A stretch of DNA of 41,791 bases from DATCRE01 sp964235605 (GCA_964235605.1 CAXSCR010000041.1:1-41791), one strand, 5' to 3'; numbered from the stretch's first letter, positions 1-8,323 are shown. Numbers and translations: made by a program. Notes: generated by a model not told the origin, from the letters alone.

Positions 1-245
1 GCTAATCCAATGAATGTAAATACCAGTATACCTGGGCCATCAGGTACTGATATTCTATAATTACCGTCAGTGTCTGTCACCGTTCCGTTCGTTGTACCTT
101 TTAATACAACATTAACACCGGGCAAGGCCGAACCGTCTTCGGCAGAAGTTACCCGGCCAGAGACCGAGCGATCTTGTGCCCATACTTCGCCCCCCGCGAG
201 CATAAACGCTGCTGTTAAGCAGCATAATTGTAAGATTCTTTTCAT
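1..245 (-). CDS. SusC/RagA-type TonB-linked outer membrane protein, N-terminus (partial)
   Basis: The minus strand opens at an ATG at 245 and runs off the window after 81 codons. It begins with a signal peptide (MKRILQLCC..., cleavage expected after GEVWAQ) followed by a carboxypeptidase-regulatory-like beta-sandwich: SGRVTSAEDGSALPGVNVVL, then a GTVTDTDGNYRISVPDG-like segment. This arrangement is the standard start of SusC/RagA TonB-dependent nutrient importers and of related Bacteroidota outer-membrane proteins. The plug, barrel and any SusD partner lie outside the window, so the substrate cannot be stated. Other proteins with the same N-terminal domain are possible, though SusC-like is the most common. 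No TAnnTTTG box is visible in the 211 bp upstream. Confidence 0.75.
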   Translation of the reverse strand, partial: MKRILQLCCLTAAFMLAGGEVWAQDRSVSGRVTSAEDGSALPGVNVVLKGTTNGTVTDTDGNYRISVPDGPGILVFTFIGL

Positions 246-456
246 AAGTAGGTTTAGGTTAATAATTGATCAATTTATGAAATAATCTATATTATAAAAC
301 ATTTTATACCCGAATAATCAGGCATTAACCATAAGCAAATAAGAATTTTGAATTGGATATATAGGAAATCGTTTACTGATCAGTAAAAGGTACTCGTAAT
401 TTTTAATTTAACATATCTATACTGTTAGTAGGAGACTAGATGATGCCTAATAATTT

Positions 457-2385
457 CTACTGTATAAGCTTGAATTGAATTCTCCGATTTAATTGACGAT
501 TCTCGTCGGTATCATTAGGAGCTATAGGCGAATCTTGTCCATATCCTTTTGCCATGAGGCGATTTGCATTGATGTTATTTTGTATAAGATAAGTATAAAC
601 AGCTTGCGCTCTTTTTTCAGAAAGCTGTTTATTGTAAGAAGGTGTGCCGACATTGTCGGTGTGCCCACTAACTTCAATTCTAACTAATGGATTTTCATTT
701 AAGAATTGAATAATACGCTGTAGTTCTGTCTTGGATTTTTCTTTTAGTTCATACTTATCGGTATCGAAGAATATGTTATTTAAAACGGCCACAGAGCCAC
801 GATGCAATTTCTCTAGAAAGATGTCTTGCGTAATGGGATCGAAGTTTTTTATTTCGGAGTAATTAAAATTTTGACTTTGAAATAGGTATCCTTTTTTGTT
901 CACGTAAAGTGCATACTCTGCACCTTGAGTCAATACAATTAAATATTCGCCGCTAACGGAATCTGACTTAACAAGAGATTCGGTTTCATTTTTTTCAATA
1001 TTAATAAGTTCTACTGTGGCAGAGAGTGGCTGTTTTGTTTCTTTGTCGCGCACTACGCCCTTTACATAATTGCTTCTGTATTTTACTTGGCTTTCTTCAG
1101 GAATTTCAATTTCATAAATTTTACTTGTAGATAAACCTGTGGCAGCTGTTTCTTCATGCGAGTAATATCCTTTTTTGCCATCGGCAGTTATGAAAAGAGA
1201 ATATTGATCTTCATGGTTGTTAATTGGTGCGCCAATGTTTTTTGGCTTCGTCCAGTTATTGGCTGAATCTTTTTCTACATAAAAAATATCGTTACCGCCG
1301 AAACCTGTTAATCCATTAGAAGCGAAATAAAGTACTCTATTGTTTACATGGATGAAGGGAGAAATTTCATCATTCTCTGTATTGATTTGCTTACCTGCAT
1401 TTCGTGCTTTGGTCCATACGCCTTTTTCATTCAAGGAGGATATCCATATATCACGATTACCAAGTCCTGATCTTCTATCTGATACAAAATACAATGTTCT
1501 TCCATCGGCAGAAAGCGAGGGTTGGGACTCCCATTGTGATGTGTTAACGTTTGGACCAAGGTTAACTGGCTCCGACCATTCGTTACCAATTCTTATACTT
1601 TGGAATAGATCACAACTACCAAATCCTTCTCTTCCCATACAAGATGTAAAAATTAGTTTTCTGCCATCTGCTGAAATGGTACAAGTTCCTTCATTATATG
1701 GTGTGTTAATTTTATTTGAAATAGAAACGGGAAAGGTCCATTTGCCATTATTTTCTTTTCTTGAAATAACAATGTCTTCGTAGTCTCTATTCATATCGTT
1801 GCCTAACCGGCGTGTAAAAATAATAGACTGCTGATCGGCTGTTAATACGGGAAAGTATTGTAATGCAAAATGATTTACTGTATCGCTTAATGGATGTAAT
1901 TTATATTTCGCGGCTAGCGCTGCATTGTCTTTTGCAAATTCGATGTTTCGCAGCATTTGTTTTGCATGTTCTATTCTTTGTTTATTGAAGACTTCTACTT
2001 GTAGAAAATCTGTAAATAAACCGCCTGCCTTTTCATAGTTACCGGTGCTGAAGTAACTATCGGCAAGATCATACCAAAATACTTTTTGCTTTGCTGGGTC
2101 TTTGGTAAGTGTTAAACCTGTATCAAAATTTTTAATGGCTTCAGGAAAATTTCTTTTACTCATATAAACCAATCCTAATCTATAATACGCTTCAAGGAAA
2201 TTTTTATCCTTTTCAATTGCCATATTCAATAAGTCAATAGCAGGCTGATACTGACCCCGAACCCGATAGTTATCGGCTTGCGTATAAAATTCTATTGCCT
2301 TTTTATTTTTAGTACTCAGCGTAGCTTGAGCATTTAAGTTAAGGGCGTGAGTTGTTAAAAGTATAAATAGATATAGACGAGTCAT
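457..2385 (-). CDS. PorE-like envelope protein: TPR, PD40 propeller, CRD and OmpA domains
   Basis: This 642-residue exported protein has a signal peptide (about 1-20, ending NLNAQA). TPR repeats cover roughly 28-150. A PD40/TolB-like propeller covers about 165-430, with recurring blades such as ISADGRKLIFTS and LSADGRTLYFVSDR. A carboxypeptidase-regulatory-like domain lies at about 437-525 and an OmpA C-terminal domain at about 530-642. The OmpA part keeps the peptidoglycan-binding motif (SGHTDNVG and NRRIQF), so it probably links the outer membrane or a periplasmic complex to the cell wall. The domain order matches PorE of the type IX secretion system (known from Porphyromonas), but Bacteroidota carry several paralogues with this order and no other T9SS gene is nearby. 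The family call is firm; the specific role is inference. Confidence 0.85.
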   Translation of the reverse strand: MTRLYLFILLTTHALNLNAQATLSTKNKKAIEFYTQADNYRVRGQYQPAIDLLNMAIEKDKNFLEAYYRLGLVYMSKRNFPEAIKNFDTGLTLTKDPAKQKVFWYDLADSYFSTGNYEKAGGLFTDFLQVEVFNKQRIEHAKQMLRNIEFAKDNAALAAKYKLHPLSDTVNHFALQYFPVLTADQQSIIFTRRLGNDMNRDYEDIVISRKENNGKWTFPVSISNKINTPYNEGTCTISADGRKLIFTSCMGREGFGSCDLFQSIRIGNEWSEPVNLGPNVNTSQWESQPSLSADGRTLYFVSDRRSGLGNRDIWISSLNEKGVWTKARNAGKQINTENDEISPFIHVNNRVLYFASNGLTGFGGNDIFYVEKDSANNWTKPKNIGAPINNHEDQYSLFITADGKKGYYSHEETAATGLSTSKIYEIEIPEESQVKYRSNYVKGVVRDKETKQPLSATVELINIEKNETESLVKSDSVSGEYLIVLTQGAEYALYVNKKGYLFQSQNFNYSEIKNFDPITQDIFLEKLHRGSVAVLNNIFFDTDKYELKEKSKTELQRIIQFLNENPLVRIEVSGHTDNVGTPSYNKQLSEKRAQAVYTYLIQNNINANRLMAKGYGQDSPIAPNDTDENRQLNRRIQFKLIQ

Positions 2386-2430
2386 GCCGAAAGCTAAGGA
2401 GGTAATGGGGAAGAGTCAAGGGGGGAAGGG

Positions 2431-2642
2431 GTCCACAGTCGACGGTCGACGGACCACGGTGGGGTGGGTTGAGTCATTAGTCGGCGGTCAATGGTCGTAT
2501 GTGGATAATAAGCGGTCGTCCTATGCTTAATTTTGAACCCTAATATTGTTGAATTAAACCAGTCGAAACTATCGACTATGGACTATGGACCATTGACTAT
2601 TTCCCCGCACGAACCGTGGTCTGTCGACTGTGGACTGTGGAC
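2431..2642. repeat. MITE-like element with 29-bp inverted ends (GTCGAC/TGTGGAC family)
   Basis: The left end (2431-2459, starting GTCCACAGTCGACGG) and the right end (2614-2642) are inverted copies matching at 26 of 29 positions. Nested inside is a second inverted pair built on GGTCAATGGTC (near 2487-2497) and GACCATTGAC (near 2587-2597). No ORF is present. The same words form the array at 7889-8323, so this is a dispersed family. It lies between the PorE-like gene and pabC, both on the minus strand. A mobile origin is inferred from the inverted ends; no target-site duplication was established. Confidence 0.7.
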
Positions 2643-2661
2643 CGCCCACCCCCGCGCAATC

Positions 2662-3258
2662 CTACACTACAATATTCGCCACATCTATCTCCGGGCCTTC
2701 AAACTCTAGCATGGCATTAATTAGCTTGAAGGTTTCGAAGGTTTTGATGTCTTTTTTGTGGATCTCTTCTTCTTCTATTAATCCTCTTTCTAGCAGGCTT
2801 TGGCGGACGGTGCCTTTTAACAGGGCTGACCAGGGGGTATACAGTCGTTTGCCTTTTCTGAAAATGATATTTGAGTAAGATGAGTCTGTTACTAATCCGC
2901 GTTTTACAATTAAAATGTCGTCGCTGCCATTACGTAGTTCATATAATCGATCTATTGTCTTGCGGTCGGCATATTTGAATTCATAATGAATTCTATCGTG
3001 TTCAACAATGCGCAAGTTGTTAATTACTTTGGGTGTGTAAGGTAAAAATTCCACGTCCATCATCTCATCATCGTAAACAATGCGGCACTTGTGAAGACCT
3101 TCGGCTGGTCTTTCTATCTCATTCAGGAATGCTTCCAAATCAAAATGGTCATGTACACCGCACAACATTTTTAATGAACGATTCATGCGCTGTTCGTGCT
3201 GAAACAGGTTGCAATATTTGCCATCCAATAGTTTAATTGATTCAATTAAGAGGGACAT
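2662..3258 (-). CDS. pabC: Aminotransferase class IV, probable 4-amino-4-deoxychorismate lyase
   Basis: The 198-residue product is a fold-type IV PLP enzyme. It probably removes pyruvate from aminodeoxychorismate to give p-aminobenzoate for folate. Lys100 in the segment RKTIDRLYE aligns with the PLP lysine of PabC (KTLNRLEQ in E. coli, from memory). TDSSYSNIIF (124-133) and LLKGTVRQSLL (146-156) are the usual cofactor-phosphate and C-terminal family motifs. The protein is shorter than the roughly 270 residues typical of PabC, and it is the N-terminal part that is reduced. The gene overlaps the end of pabB by 17 bp on the same strand, which suggests translational coupling and supports the pathway. 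A branched-chain or D-amino-acid transaminase is less likely given that neighbour. Confidence 0.8.
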   Translation of the reverse strand: MSLLIESIKLLDGKYCNLFQHEQRMNRSLKMLCGVHDHFDLEAFLNEIERPAEGLHKCRIVYDDEMMDVEFLPYTPKVINNLRIVEHDRIHYEFKYADRKTIDRLYELRNGSDDILIVKRGLVTDSSYSNIIFRKGKRLYTPWSALLKGTVRQSLLERGLIEEEEIHKKDIKTFETFKLINAMLEFEGPEIDVANIVV

Positions 3259-4225
3259 AGACTTTATCGATCATTTCCTGATATTCTGATGTTGCTAAAC
3301 TTTGTGTTGTGATGCCACCACCACTCCGATAAAAATAATGCCCACCCTGTTTCTCAATGTAACGGATCATGACACCACTATCTAGTTTTGCGCCGTCAAA
3401 ATAACCAAAAATACCGGTGTAATAACCACGTTTTTCAGCTTCTACTTTCTTAATAATAGAAATAGTTTTTTGTTTAGGGGCGCCACTTACAGACCCTGCA
3501 GGTAATAGAGACATTAAGATGTCACCTAAATGTGATAAATAGTGTGCAGGAAGGACGCCTGATATTTCAGAGCTCACCTGCAACAGATCTTTGTTATTGG
3601 TTTTAATTCTATCAATGTATCTGAACCTATCAACTTTTACATGGCTTGCTACCCGGCTTAAATCGTTGCGTATTAAATCAACAATGGTAACATGTTCTGA
3701 CAATTCTTTTTTATCGTTTAGTATTTTTGCTTCCGCATCTGGAACAGATGCATCTATTGTTCCTTTCATGGGAAATGAAAAAATCATCCCATCTTTTATT
3801 TGGATAAAGGTTTCAGGAGAGAAAACCAGAAACTCATCTTTATACAACAGCTTATATCTCGCGCTGCTGCTTTTAAACACCGCTGGCAGGCCGGCGTTTA
3901 TTTCAATTTCAGTTTTGGTGGTGAGGTTTGTTAAATAAGAATCACCTTGCGATAAATGTGTAAAGACGGAATTAAATTTTTTACTATAATCATCGAAAGT
4001 TATAGGCTTCTTTTTCAAATCTGGCAAGATTGATTCTTGACCTTCGCGCTGAGTTTGTGACGCATTGGTAAAATTATTTATGTCAAAAAGTATTAGGCCA
4101 GGATCTACTTCAGCTAGTTTAAACACCCTTGGTTTTTCCATTTCAAAATCTATAATGAATAGAAAAGAGGTTTGTTCCGCACCAAGTGTGTTAAGGGTGT
4201 TTGTGAATTGTTGAAGTGAGTTCAT
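3242..4225 (-). CDS. pabB: Aminodeoxychorismate synthase component I
   Basis: The product (327 residues) belongs to the chorismate-binding family and converts chorismate plus ammonia to aminodeoxychorismate. Visible motifs are FPMKGT (Lys154, matching the PabB PIKGT lysine), DLIRNDLSRVA (183-193), and LPAGSVSGAPKQKT (241-254) followed by GYYTGIFGYFDG. The PIKGT-type lysine is characteristic of PabB and argues against anthranilate or isochorismate synthase. The N-terminal domain is much shorter than in the roughly 450-residue E. coli enzyme. No glutaminase (pabA/trpG) is adjacent, so it is presumably encoded elsewhere, perhaps shared with tryptophan synthesis. pabC follows with an overlap of 17 bp. 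Confidence 0.93.
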   Translation of the reverse strand: MNSLQQFTNTLNTLGAEQTSFLFIIDFEMEKPRVFKLAEVDPGLILFDINNFTNASQTQREGQESILPDLKKKPITFDDYSKKFNSVFTHLSQGDSYLTNLTTKTEIEINAGLPAVFKSSSARYKLLYKDEFLVFSPETFIQIKDGMIFSFPMKGTIDASVPDAEAKILNDKKELSEHVTIVDLIRNDLSRVASHVKVDRFRYIDRIKTNNKDLLQVSSEISGVLPAHYLSHLGDILMSLLPAGSVSGAPKQKTISIIKKVEAEKRGYYTGIFGYFDGAKLDSGVMIRYIEKQGGHYFYRSGGGITTQSLATSEYQEMIDKVYVPLN

Positions 4226-4290
4226 TACGTGTGAAGTGATCTATTCTAAGTCTGAAGTGGCTCTAAAATAAGTGTTAAGTGTTAGGGCTT
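4226..4290. repeat. Short degenerate word repeat (GTGAAGT / AAGTGTTA)
   Basis: Directly upstream of pabB the sequence repeats near-identical words: GTGTGAAGTG, TCTGAAGTGG, AAGTGTTAAGTGTTAGGG. It resembles in style, but not in wording, the other word repeats in this window (4971-5016, 5899-5970). Its function is unknown, and it could be simple-sequence decay. Confidence 0.35.
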
Positions 4291-4339
4291 AATGTTGCTT
4301 ATAGAATTTAATACGCCAACGCACTAAAACTTCAACGGA

Positions 4340-4966
4340 CTAAGGAATGTTCATATACTTATGTATTTGCAAAGAGACCTTCCATTGTGGATTAGCTTTT
4401 ACATAGTCAATTATAAGCGGGAGCATCTCATTTTGCTTAGCCCATTCAGGCTGAAGAAATAGCTCGCACCCTTTCTGTACTTTTTCAGCCAACTCTTCGG
4501 CCCAAGTAAAATCGCTTTTATTAAATACAATAATTTTTAATTCATCTGCGCGATCGTATACCGAGGGATGAGGCGCTTTAAATTTTTTAGGAGAAAGACA
4601 AATCCAATCCCAGGTGCCTGTAATGGGATAAGCACCTGAGGTTTCAATGTTGGTTTTTAATCCGGCTTGCTTTAATTCATCTGTTAGTTCAGTAAGATCA
4701 TGCATCAAGGGCTCACCACCTGTAACAACCACTATTTCAGTTCCACTTGTTTTGGCACGCGTGGTCATTTCTTTTATGCTTACTAACGGATGGGCAGATA
4801 CATCCCAAGACTCTTTCACATCACACCAAACACAACCCACGTCACATCCACCCAACCGAATAAAATACGCTGCGTGCCCCTGGTAGAATCCTTCACCTTG
4901 TATGGTGTAGAAGTCTTCCATTAAAGGTAAGGACACTTTGGACGGATTTAACTGATCGAGTACCAT
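4340..4966 (-). CDS. queE: 7-carboxy-7-deazaguanine synthase (radical SAM)
   Basis: QueE (208 residues) makes 7-carboxy-7-deazaguanine from 6-carboxytetrahydropterin, on the route to queuosine and other 7-deazaguanines. The N-terminus has FYTIQGEGFYQGH (19-31), typical of QueE. It is followed by the radical-SAM cysteines in CDVGCVWC (Cys41, Cys45, Cys48; CX3CX2C) and the GGEP SAM-binding motif at 83-86. A second methionine at residue 16 (MEDFYTIQ) is a possible alternative start. The usual partners queC, queD and queF are not in the window. The gene lies between folD and pabB on the same strand with gaps of 40 and 114 bp, so linkage to a pterin/folate unit is possible but not proven. Confidence 0.93.
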   Translation of the reverse strand: MVLDQLNPSKVSLPLMEDFYTIQGEGFYQGHAAYFIRLGGCDVGCVWCDVKESWDVSAHPLVSIKEMTTRAKTSGTEIVVVTGGEPLMHDLTELTDELKQAGLKTNIETSGAYPITGTWDWICLSPKKFKAPHPSVYDRADELKIIVFNKSDFTWAEELAEKVQKGCELFLQPEWAKQNEMLPLIIDYVKANPQWKVSLQIHKYMNIP

Positions 4967-4970
4967 TTCA

Positions 4971-5016
4971 TTTAGGCATTGAGGATTAGGGATTGGGGAT
5001 GAGGATTTAGGGTTCG
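4971..5016. repeat. Tandem word repeat (GAGGATTAGGGATTGGG)
   Basis: Between folD and queE, running over the last codons of folD, the plus strand reads as variants of one 7-10 nt word: TAGGCATTGAGGATTAGGG, ATTGGGGATGAGG, ATTTAGGG. It shares the TAGGCATT word with the repeat at 5899-5970. There is no hairpin and no ORF. Its function is unknown. Confidence 0.5.
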
Positions 5017-5894
5017 CGGAGTTGGGTGGCTTTGAGGGTGTTTAGGAGTAGGGATACGATTGTCATGGGGCCTACGCCGCCGGGTACGGGGGTGATGAAG
5101 GAACATTTGGGCGCAACTTCTTTGAAGTCTACGTCGCCTTTTATGGCCCAACCTTTGGCAAATTGTGGACCTTCAACGCGGGTGGTTCCGATGTCAATTA
5201 CTACGGCGCCTTCTTTCACCATGTCGGCAGTGATTAAACCTGGTTTGCCAACGGCTACTAAAAGTATATCGGCAGAGCGTGTGTAACTTGATAAATCTTT
5301 GGTGTATTTATGACAAATGGTAACGGTGGCATGTGCTTGCTCTACTAGCATCATACTTAGTGGCGCACCGGCTATGCGGCTCGCTCCTACCACAACAGCA
5401 TGTTTTCCTTCTGTCTCTACATTGTATCTGCGCAATAATTCCATTACACCAAAAGGGGTAGCTGGCATTAAGAGCGGTGTCTTTGAAATGATGCTTCCGA
5501 AATTATGATTCGTGAAACCATCAACATCTTTATCTGCTCTTATTTTTTCTGTAATCTTCTCTACCGAAATATGCGGTGGCAATGGAAGTTGTACGATAAA
5601 TCCGTCTACATCTTCATCATTGTTAACATGATCAATATGCTTCATTAATTTTTCTTCACTAATGGTATCGGCAAAGCGCATCATGGTATAATGAAAGCCA
5701 ACTTCTTTACACGACTTTACTTTGTTATCAACATACGTCTGACTGGCGCCATCATCGCCTACTAAAATGATAGCAAGGTGTGGTATTTTTTTTCCTTGTT
5801 GTTTACGTTGAGCTACCTTTTGGATAATCTCTAGTTTTATGTCTGCGGAAACCTTACGGCCGTCAATTATGGTGTATGTTGTTGTTTCGGTCAT
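5007..5894 (-). CDS. folD: Methylenetetrahydrofolate dehydrogenase / methenyltetrahydrofolate cyclohydrolase
   Basis: FolD (295 residues) is a bifunctional cytosolic enzyme that interconverts 5,10-methylene- and 10-formyl-tetrahydrofolate. The catalytic Tyr54-xxx-Lys58 sits in SQTYVDNKVKSCKEVG. DVDGFIVQLPLP carries the substrate-binding segment. The NADP-binding loop reads VVVGASRIAGAPLS, where most family members have GRSxIVGxP. The C-terminal signature is TPVPGGVGPMT. Length and domain order are normal. It is in the same orientation as lepA upstream (119 bp gap) and queE downstream (40 bp gap); short-word repeats fill both gaps. Confidence 0.96.
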   Translation of the reverse strand: MTETTTYTIIDGRKVSADIKLEIIQKVAQRKQQGKKIPHLAIILVGDDGASQTYVDNKVKSCKEVGFHYTMMRFADTISEEKLMKHIDHVNNDEDVDGFIVQLPLPPHISVEKITEKIRADKDVDGFTNHNFGSIISKTPLLMPATPFGVMELLRRYNVETEGKHAVVVGASRIAGAPLSMMLVEQAHATVTICHKYTKDLSSYTRSADILLVAVGKPGLITADMVKEGAVVIDIGTTRVEGPQFAKGWAIKGDVDFKEVAPKCSFITPVPGGVGPMTIVSLLLNTLKATQLREP

Positions 5895-5898
5895 TTCT

Positions 5899-5970
5899 AT
5901 TTAGGCATAATATTTAGGCATCGGGCATTAATTAGGCATTAGGCATTGGGCATTAGGTAATTAAGCATCA
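5899..5970. repeat. Tandem word repeat (TTAGGCATTGGGCATTAGG)
   Basis: The lepA-folD gap contains at least six copies of a TTAGGCAT / GGGCATTA word in loose tandem. The reverse complement of the same word (CCTAATGCCTTAATGCC) is found near 9599-9620, and a relative lies at 4971-5016, so it is a dispersed family. The next stretch, about 5976-6020, is another low-complexity word string (TTTCAATTTCAATTTTCAAC). No coding potential is seen. Confidence 0.55.
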
Positions 5971-6013
5971 ATCTTCTATCCTCCACTTTCAATTTCAATT
6001 TTCAACTTCACCT

Positions 6014-7798
6014 CTAATCAATTTTCAATACGGCCATGAATGCTTCTTGGGGAATTTCTACGTTGCCTACTTGGCGCATTCTCTTTTTACCTTTTTTCTG
6101 TTTTTCTAGGAGTTTACGCTTACGCGATATGTCACCACCGTAGCATTTTGCTAGTACGTTTTTGCGTAGGGCTTTTACGGTTTCGCGCGCTATGATTTTT
6201 TGTCCGATGGATGCTTGGATTGCAATTTCAAACATTTGTCTTGGTAGTAACTCTTTTAGTTTTTCGCATAGTTTCCTTCCCCAATCTTGTGCTTTGGTTC
6301 TGTGTACGATGGCAGAAAGCGCATCTACTTTTTCACCATTCAATTGAATATCTAGCTTAACAAGATCTGATTCGCGGAAGCCAATTAAATGATAATCTAA
6401 CGAAGCGTAACCACGTGAAATGGTTTTCAATTTATCAAAGAAGTCAAATACGATTTCTGATAACGGCATCTCAAAAGTCATCTCGATGCGATCTGTTGTC
6501 AGGTAATTTTGATTCTTGATCATACCGCGCTTATCCATACATAAACCAATAATGGCTCCTATGTATTCAGATTTAGTAATGATTTGTGCTTTTATATAAG
6601 GCTCTTCTATATAACTCGTAGCTGTAGGGTCAGGCATCTCTGAAGGTGCGTTGATATCTACAACTTCTCCATTGGTTAGATAAGCTTTGAATTGAACTGA
6701 TGGAACCGTGGTGATCACAGTCATATCAAATTCACGCTCAAGTCGCTCCTGGATAATTTCCATGTGAAGCATACCTAAAAATCCGCATCGAAAACCAAAG
6801 CCAAGGGCGGCTGATGTTTCAGGTTCCCACACTAACGATGCATCATTTAACTGAAGCTTCTCCATAGAAGCACGCAGCTCTTCAAATTCACTCGTCTCAA
6901 CAGGATAGATACCTGCAAAAACCATTGGCTTAACATCCTCAAAGCCATGAATCCCTTCACCTGGGTTGCTTACCAGCGTAATGGTATCTCCTACTTTAAC
7001 CTGCTTGGCGAACTTAATACCTGAAATCATATAACCCACATTACCAGCACTGATTTCATTACGCGGTGATTTATCAAGTTTCAACACACCAATTTCGTCA
7101 GCACCATATTCGGTGCCCACGCTAACAAATTTCACTTTGTCATTCTTCTTGATTGTGCCATTGAATACACGGAAGATAACTTCAATTCCACGGAAGGAAT
7201 TAAAAACCGAATCGAAGATCATAGCCTGAAGCGGACCATTAGGATCACCTTTTGGTGCTTTAATACGGCTTACTACGGCTCTTAATATTTCTTCAATACC
7301 GCGGCCTTCTTTTGCACTTGCCGCAATGATATCTTCTCTTTTACACCCTATTAACTCTACAATCTCATCGGCAACACCTTCAGGGTTGGCATGTGGTAGA
7401 TCTATTTTATTCATTACTGGAATTATCTCCAGATCATGCTCCAATGCTAAATAAAGGTTTGAGATGGTCTGTGCTTCAATGCCTTGGCTCGCATCTACAA
7501 TTAGCAAAGCACCTTCACAAGCAGCAATTGAGCGCGAAACCTCATAACTAAAATCCACGTGACCTGGCGTATCAATGAGGTTAAGAATATATTCTTTTCC
7601 ATCTAGCTTATAATTCATTTGGATGGCGTGAGATTTAATGGTGATGCCCTTCTCTCGCTCCAAATCCATGTTATCTAATACCTGGGCCTGCATTTGACGG
7701 TTTGTAAGTGTGCCGGTAAACTCCAATAACCTATCGGCTAAAGTGCTTTTACCATGATCAATATGGGCGATAATGCAAAAATTGCGGATGTTTTCCAT
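6014..7798 (-). CDS. lepA: Elongation factor 4 (translational GTPase LepA)
   Basis: LepA (594 residues) is a ribosome-bound GTPase related to EF-G that acts on stalled or mispositioned ribosomes. The start MENIRNFCIIAHIDHGKSTL contains the G1 P-loop AHIDHGKS. DTPGHVDF is G3 and MNKIDLPHA is G4. The C-terminal basic tail (KCYGGDISRKRKLLEKQKKG) is diagnostic of LepA and absent from EF-G. An in-frame TTG five codons upstream (7813) is possible. I chose the ATG because it gives the family's usual N-terminus and leaves about 23 nt of leader after the -7 box at 7829-7836. Confidence 0.97.
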   Translation of the reverse strand: MENIRNFCIIAHIDHGKSTLADRLLEFTGTLTNRQMQAQVLDNMDLEREKGITIKSHAIQMNYKLDGKEYILNLIDTPGHVDFSYEVSRSIAACEGALLIVDASQGIEAQTISNLYLALEHDLEIIPVMNKIDLPHANPEGVADEIVELIGCKREDIIAASAKEGRGIEEILRAVVSRIKAPKGDPNGPLQAMIFDSVFNSFRGIEVIFRVFNGTIKKNDKVKFVSVGTEYGADEIGVLKLDKSPRNEISAGNVGYMISGIKFAKQVKVGDTITLVSNPGEGIHGFEDVKPMVFAGIYPVETSEFEELRASMEKLQLNDASLVWEPETSAALGFGFRCGFLGMLHMEIIQERLEREFDMTVITTVPSVQFKAYLTNGEVVDINAPSEMPDPTATSYIEEPYIKAQIITKSEYIGAIIGLCMDKRGMIKNQNYLTTDRIEMTFEMPLSEIVFDFFDKLKTISRGYASLDYHLIGFRESDLVKLDIQLNGEKVDALSAIVHRTKAQDWGRKLCEKLKELLPRQMFEIAIQASIGQKIIARETVKALRKNVLAKCYGGDISRKRKLLEKQKKGKKRMRQVGNVEIPQEAFMAVLKID

Positions 7799-7828
7799 TC
7801 CCTCTGTGTCCAATAAAATTGTGGACTA

Positions 7829-7836
7829 CAAAAGTA
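7829..7836 (-). promoter_or_regulatory. -7 promoter box of lepA
   Basis: The minus strand reads TACTTTTG, a perfect match to the Bacteroidota -7 consensus TAnnTTTG. The transcription start would fall near 7822, about 23 nt ahead of the lepA ATG. No clear TTG is seen at the -33 position, so the call rests on the -7 box and its placement. Confidence 0.5.
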
Positions 7837-7888
7837 GGAGTTTTTTAGGGTTTCCGGAAGGTGTTGGTGTAGGAAGTTGGAGTTATAA

Positions 7889-8323
7889 GTCCACGGTCGA
7901 CAGTCGACGGACCACGGTCGAGGCGCTTTAAGTTGAACGATGCGGTTCAAAAACAAAATATAAGACGTTGTTATGCCGACATGCAATAAACATGCTGTGG
8001 ACTGTGGACCGTCGACTGTGGACTTCTTCTTACGTCCACGGTCGACAGTTGACGGACCACGGCCGAGCGCTTTAAGATGAACGATGGGGTTAAAAAAACA
8101 AAATATTAAGACGTGTTATGCCGACATGCAATAAACATGCTGTGGACTGTGGACAGTCGACTGTGGACNNNNNNNNNNNNNNNNNNNNNNNNNNNNNNNN
8201 NNNNNNNNNNNNNNNNNNNNNNNNNNNNNNNNNNNNNNNNNNNNNNNNNNNNNNNNNNNNNNNNNNNNTGTTATGCCGACATGCAATAAACATGCTGTGG
8301 ACTGTGGACAGTCGACTGTGGAC
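7889..8323. repeat. Tandem array of a 135-bp unit with inverted ends, interrupted by an assembly gap
   Basis: Unit 1 (7889-8023) and unit 2 (8034-8168) are near-identical, 135 bp long and 145 bp apart start to start. The right-hand 55 bp of another unit is at 8269-8323, after the gap. Each unit opens with GTCCACGGTCGACAG and closes with CGTCGACTGTGGAC or AGTCGACTGTGGAC, imperfect inverted copies of each other. The core carries GCGCTTTAAG, an A-rich stretch and GCCGACATGCAATAAACATG. The ends belong to the same family as 2431-2642. There is no ORF of its own. The copy number is unknown because the gap falls inside the array. Confidence 0.8.
8169..8268. other. Assembly gap (100 N)
   Basis: There are exactly 100 undetermined bases, the usual placeholder for a gap of unknown size. 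It interrupts the tandem array at the same phase as the repeat unit, so the assembly probably broke because of the repeat. The true length may differ by one or more 145-bp periods. Confidence 0.95.

Noticed and set aside
1340..1783. 147-residue plus-strand frame
   Set aside because: It is antisense to the PD40 region of the PorE-like gene and has no independent support.
7799..7813. TTG start adding five residues to LepA
   Set aside because: The ATG at 7798 gives the family N-terminus and a sensible leader; the TTG would leave only about 8 nt after the predicted transcription start.
7889..8323. CRISPR-like array
   Set aside because: Units are 135 bp with nearly identical interiors and 10-bp separations; there are no unique spacers and no cas genes.
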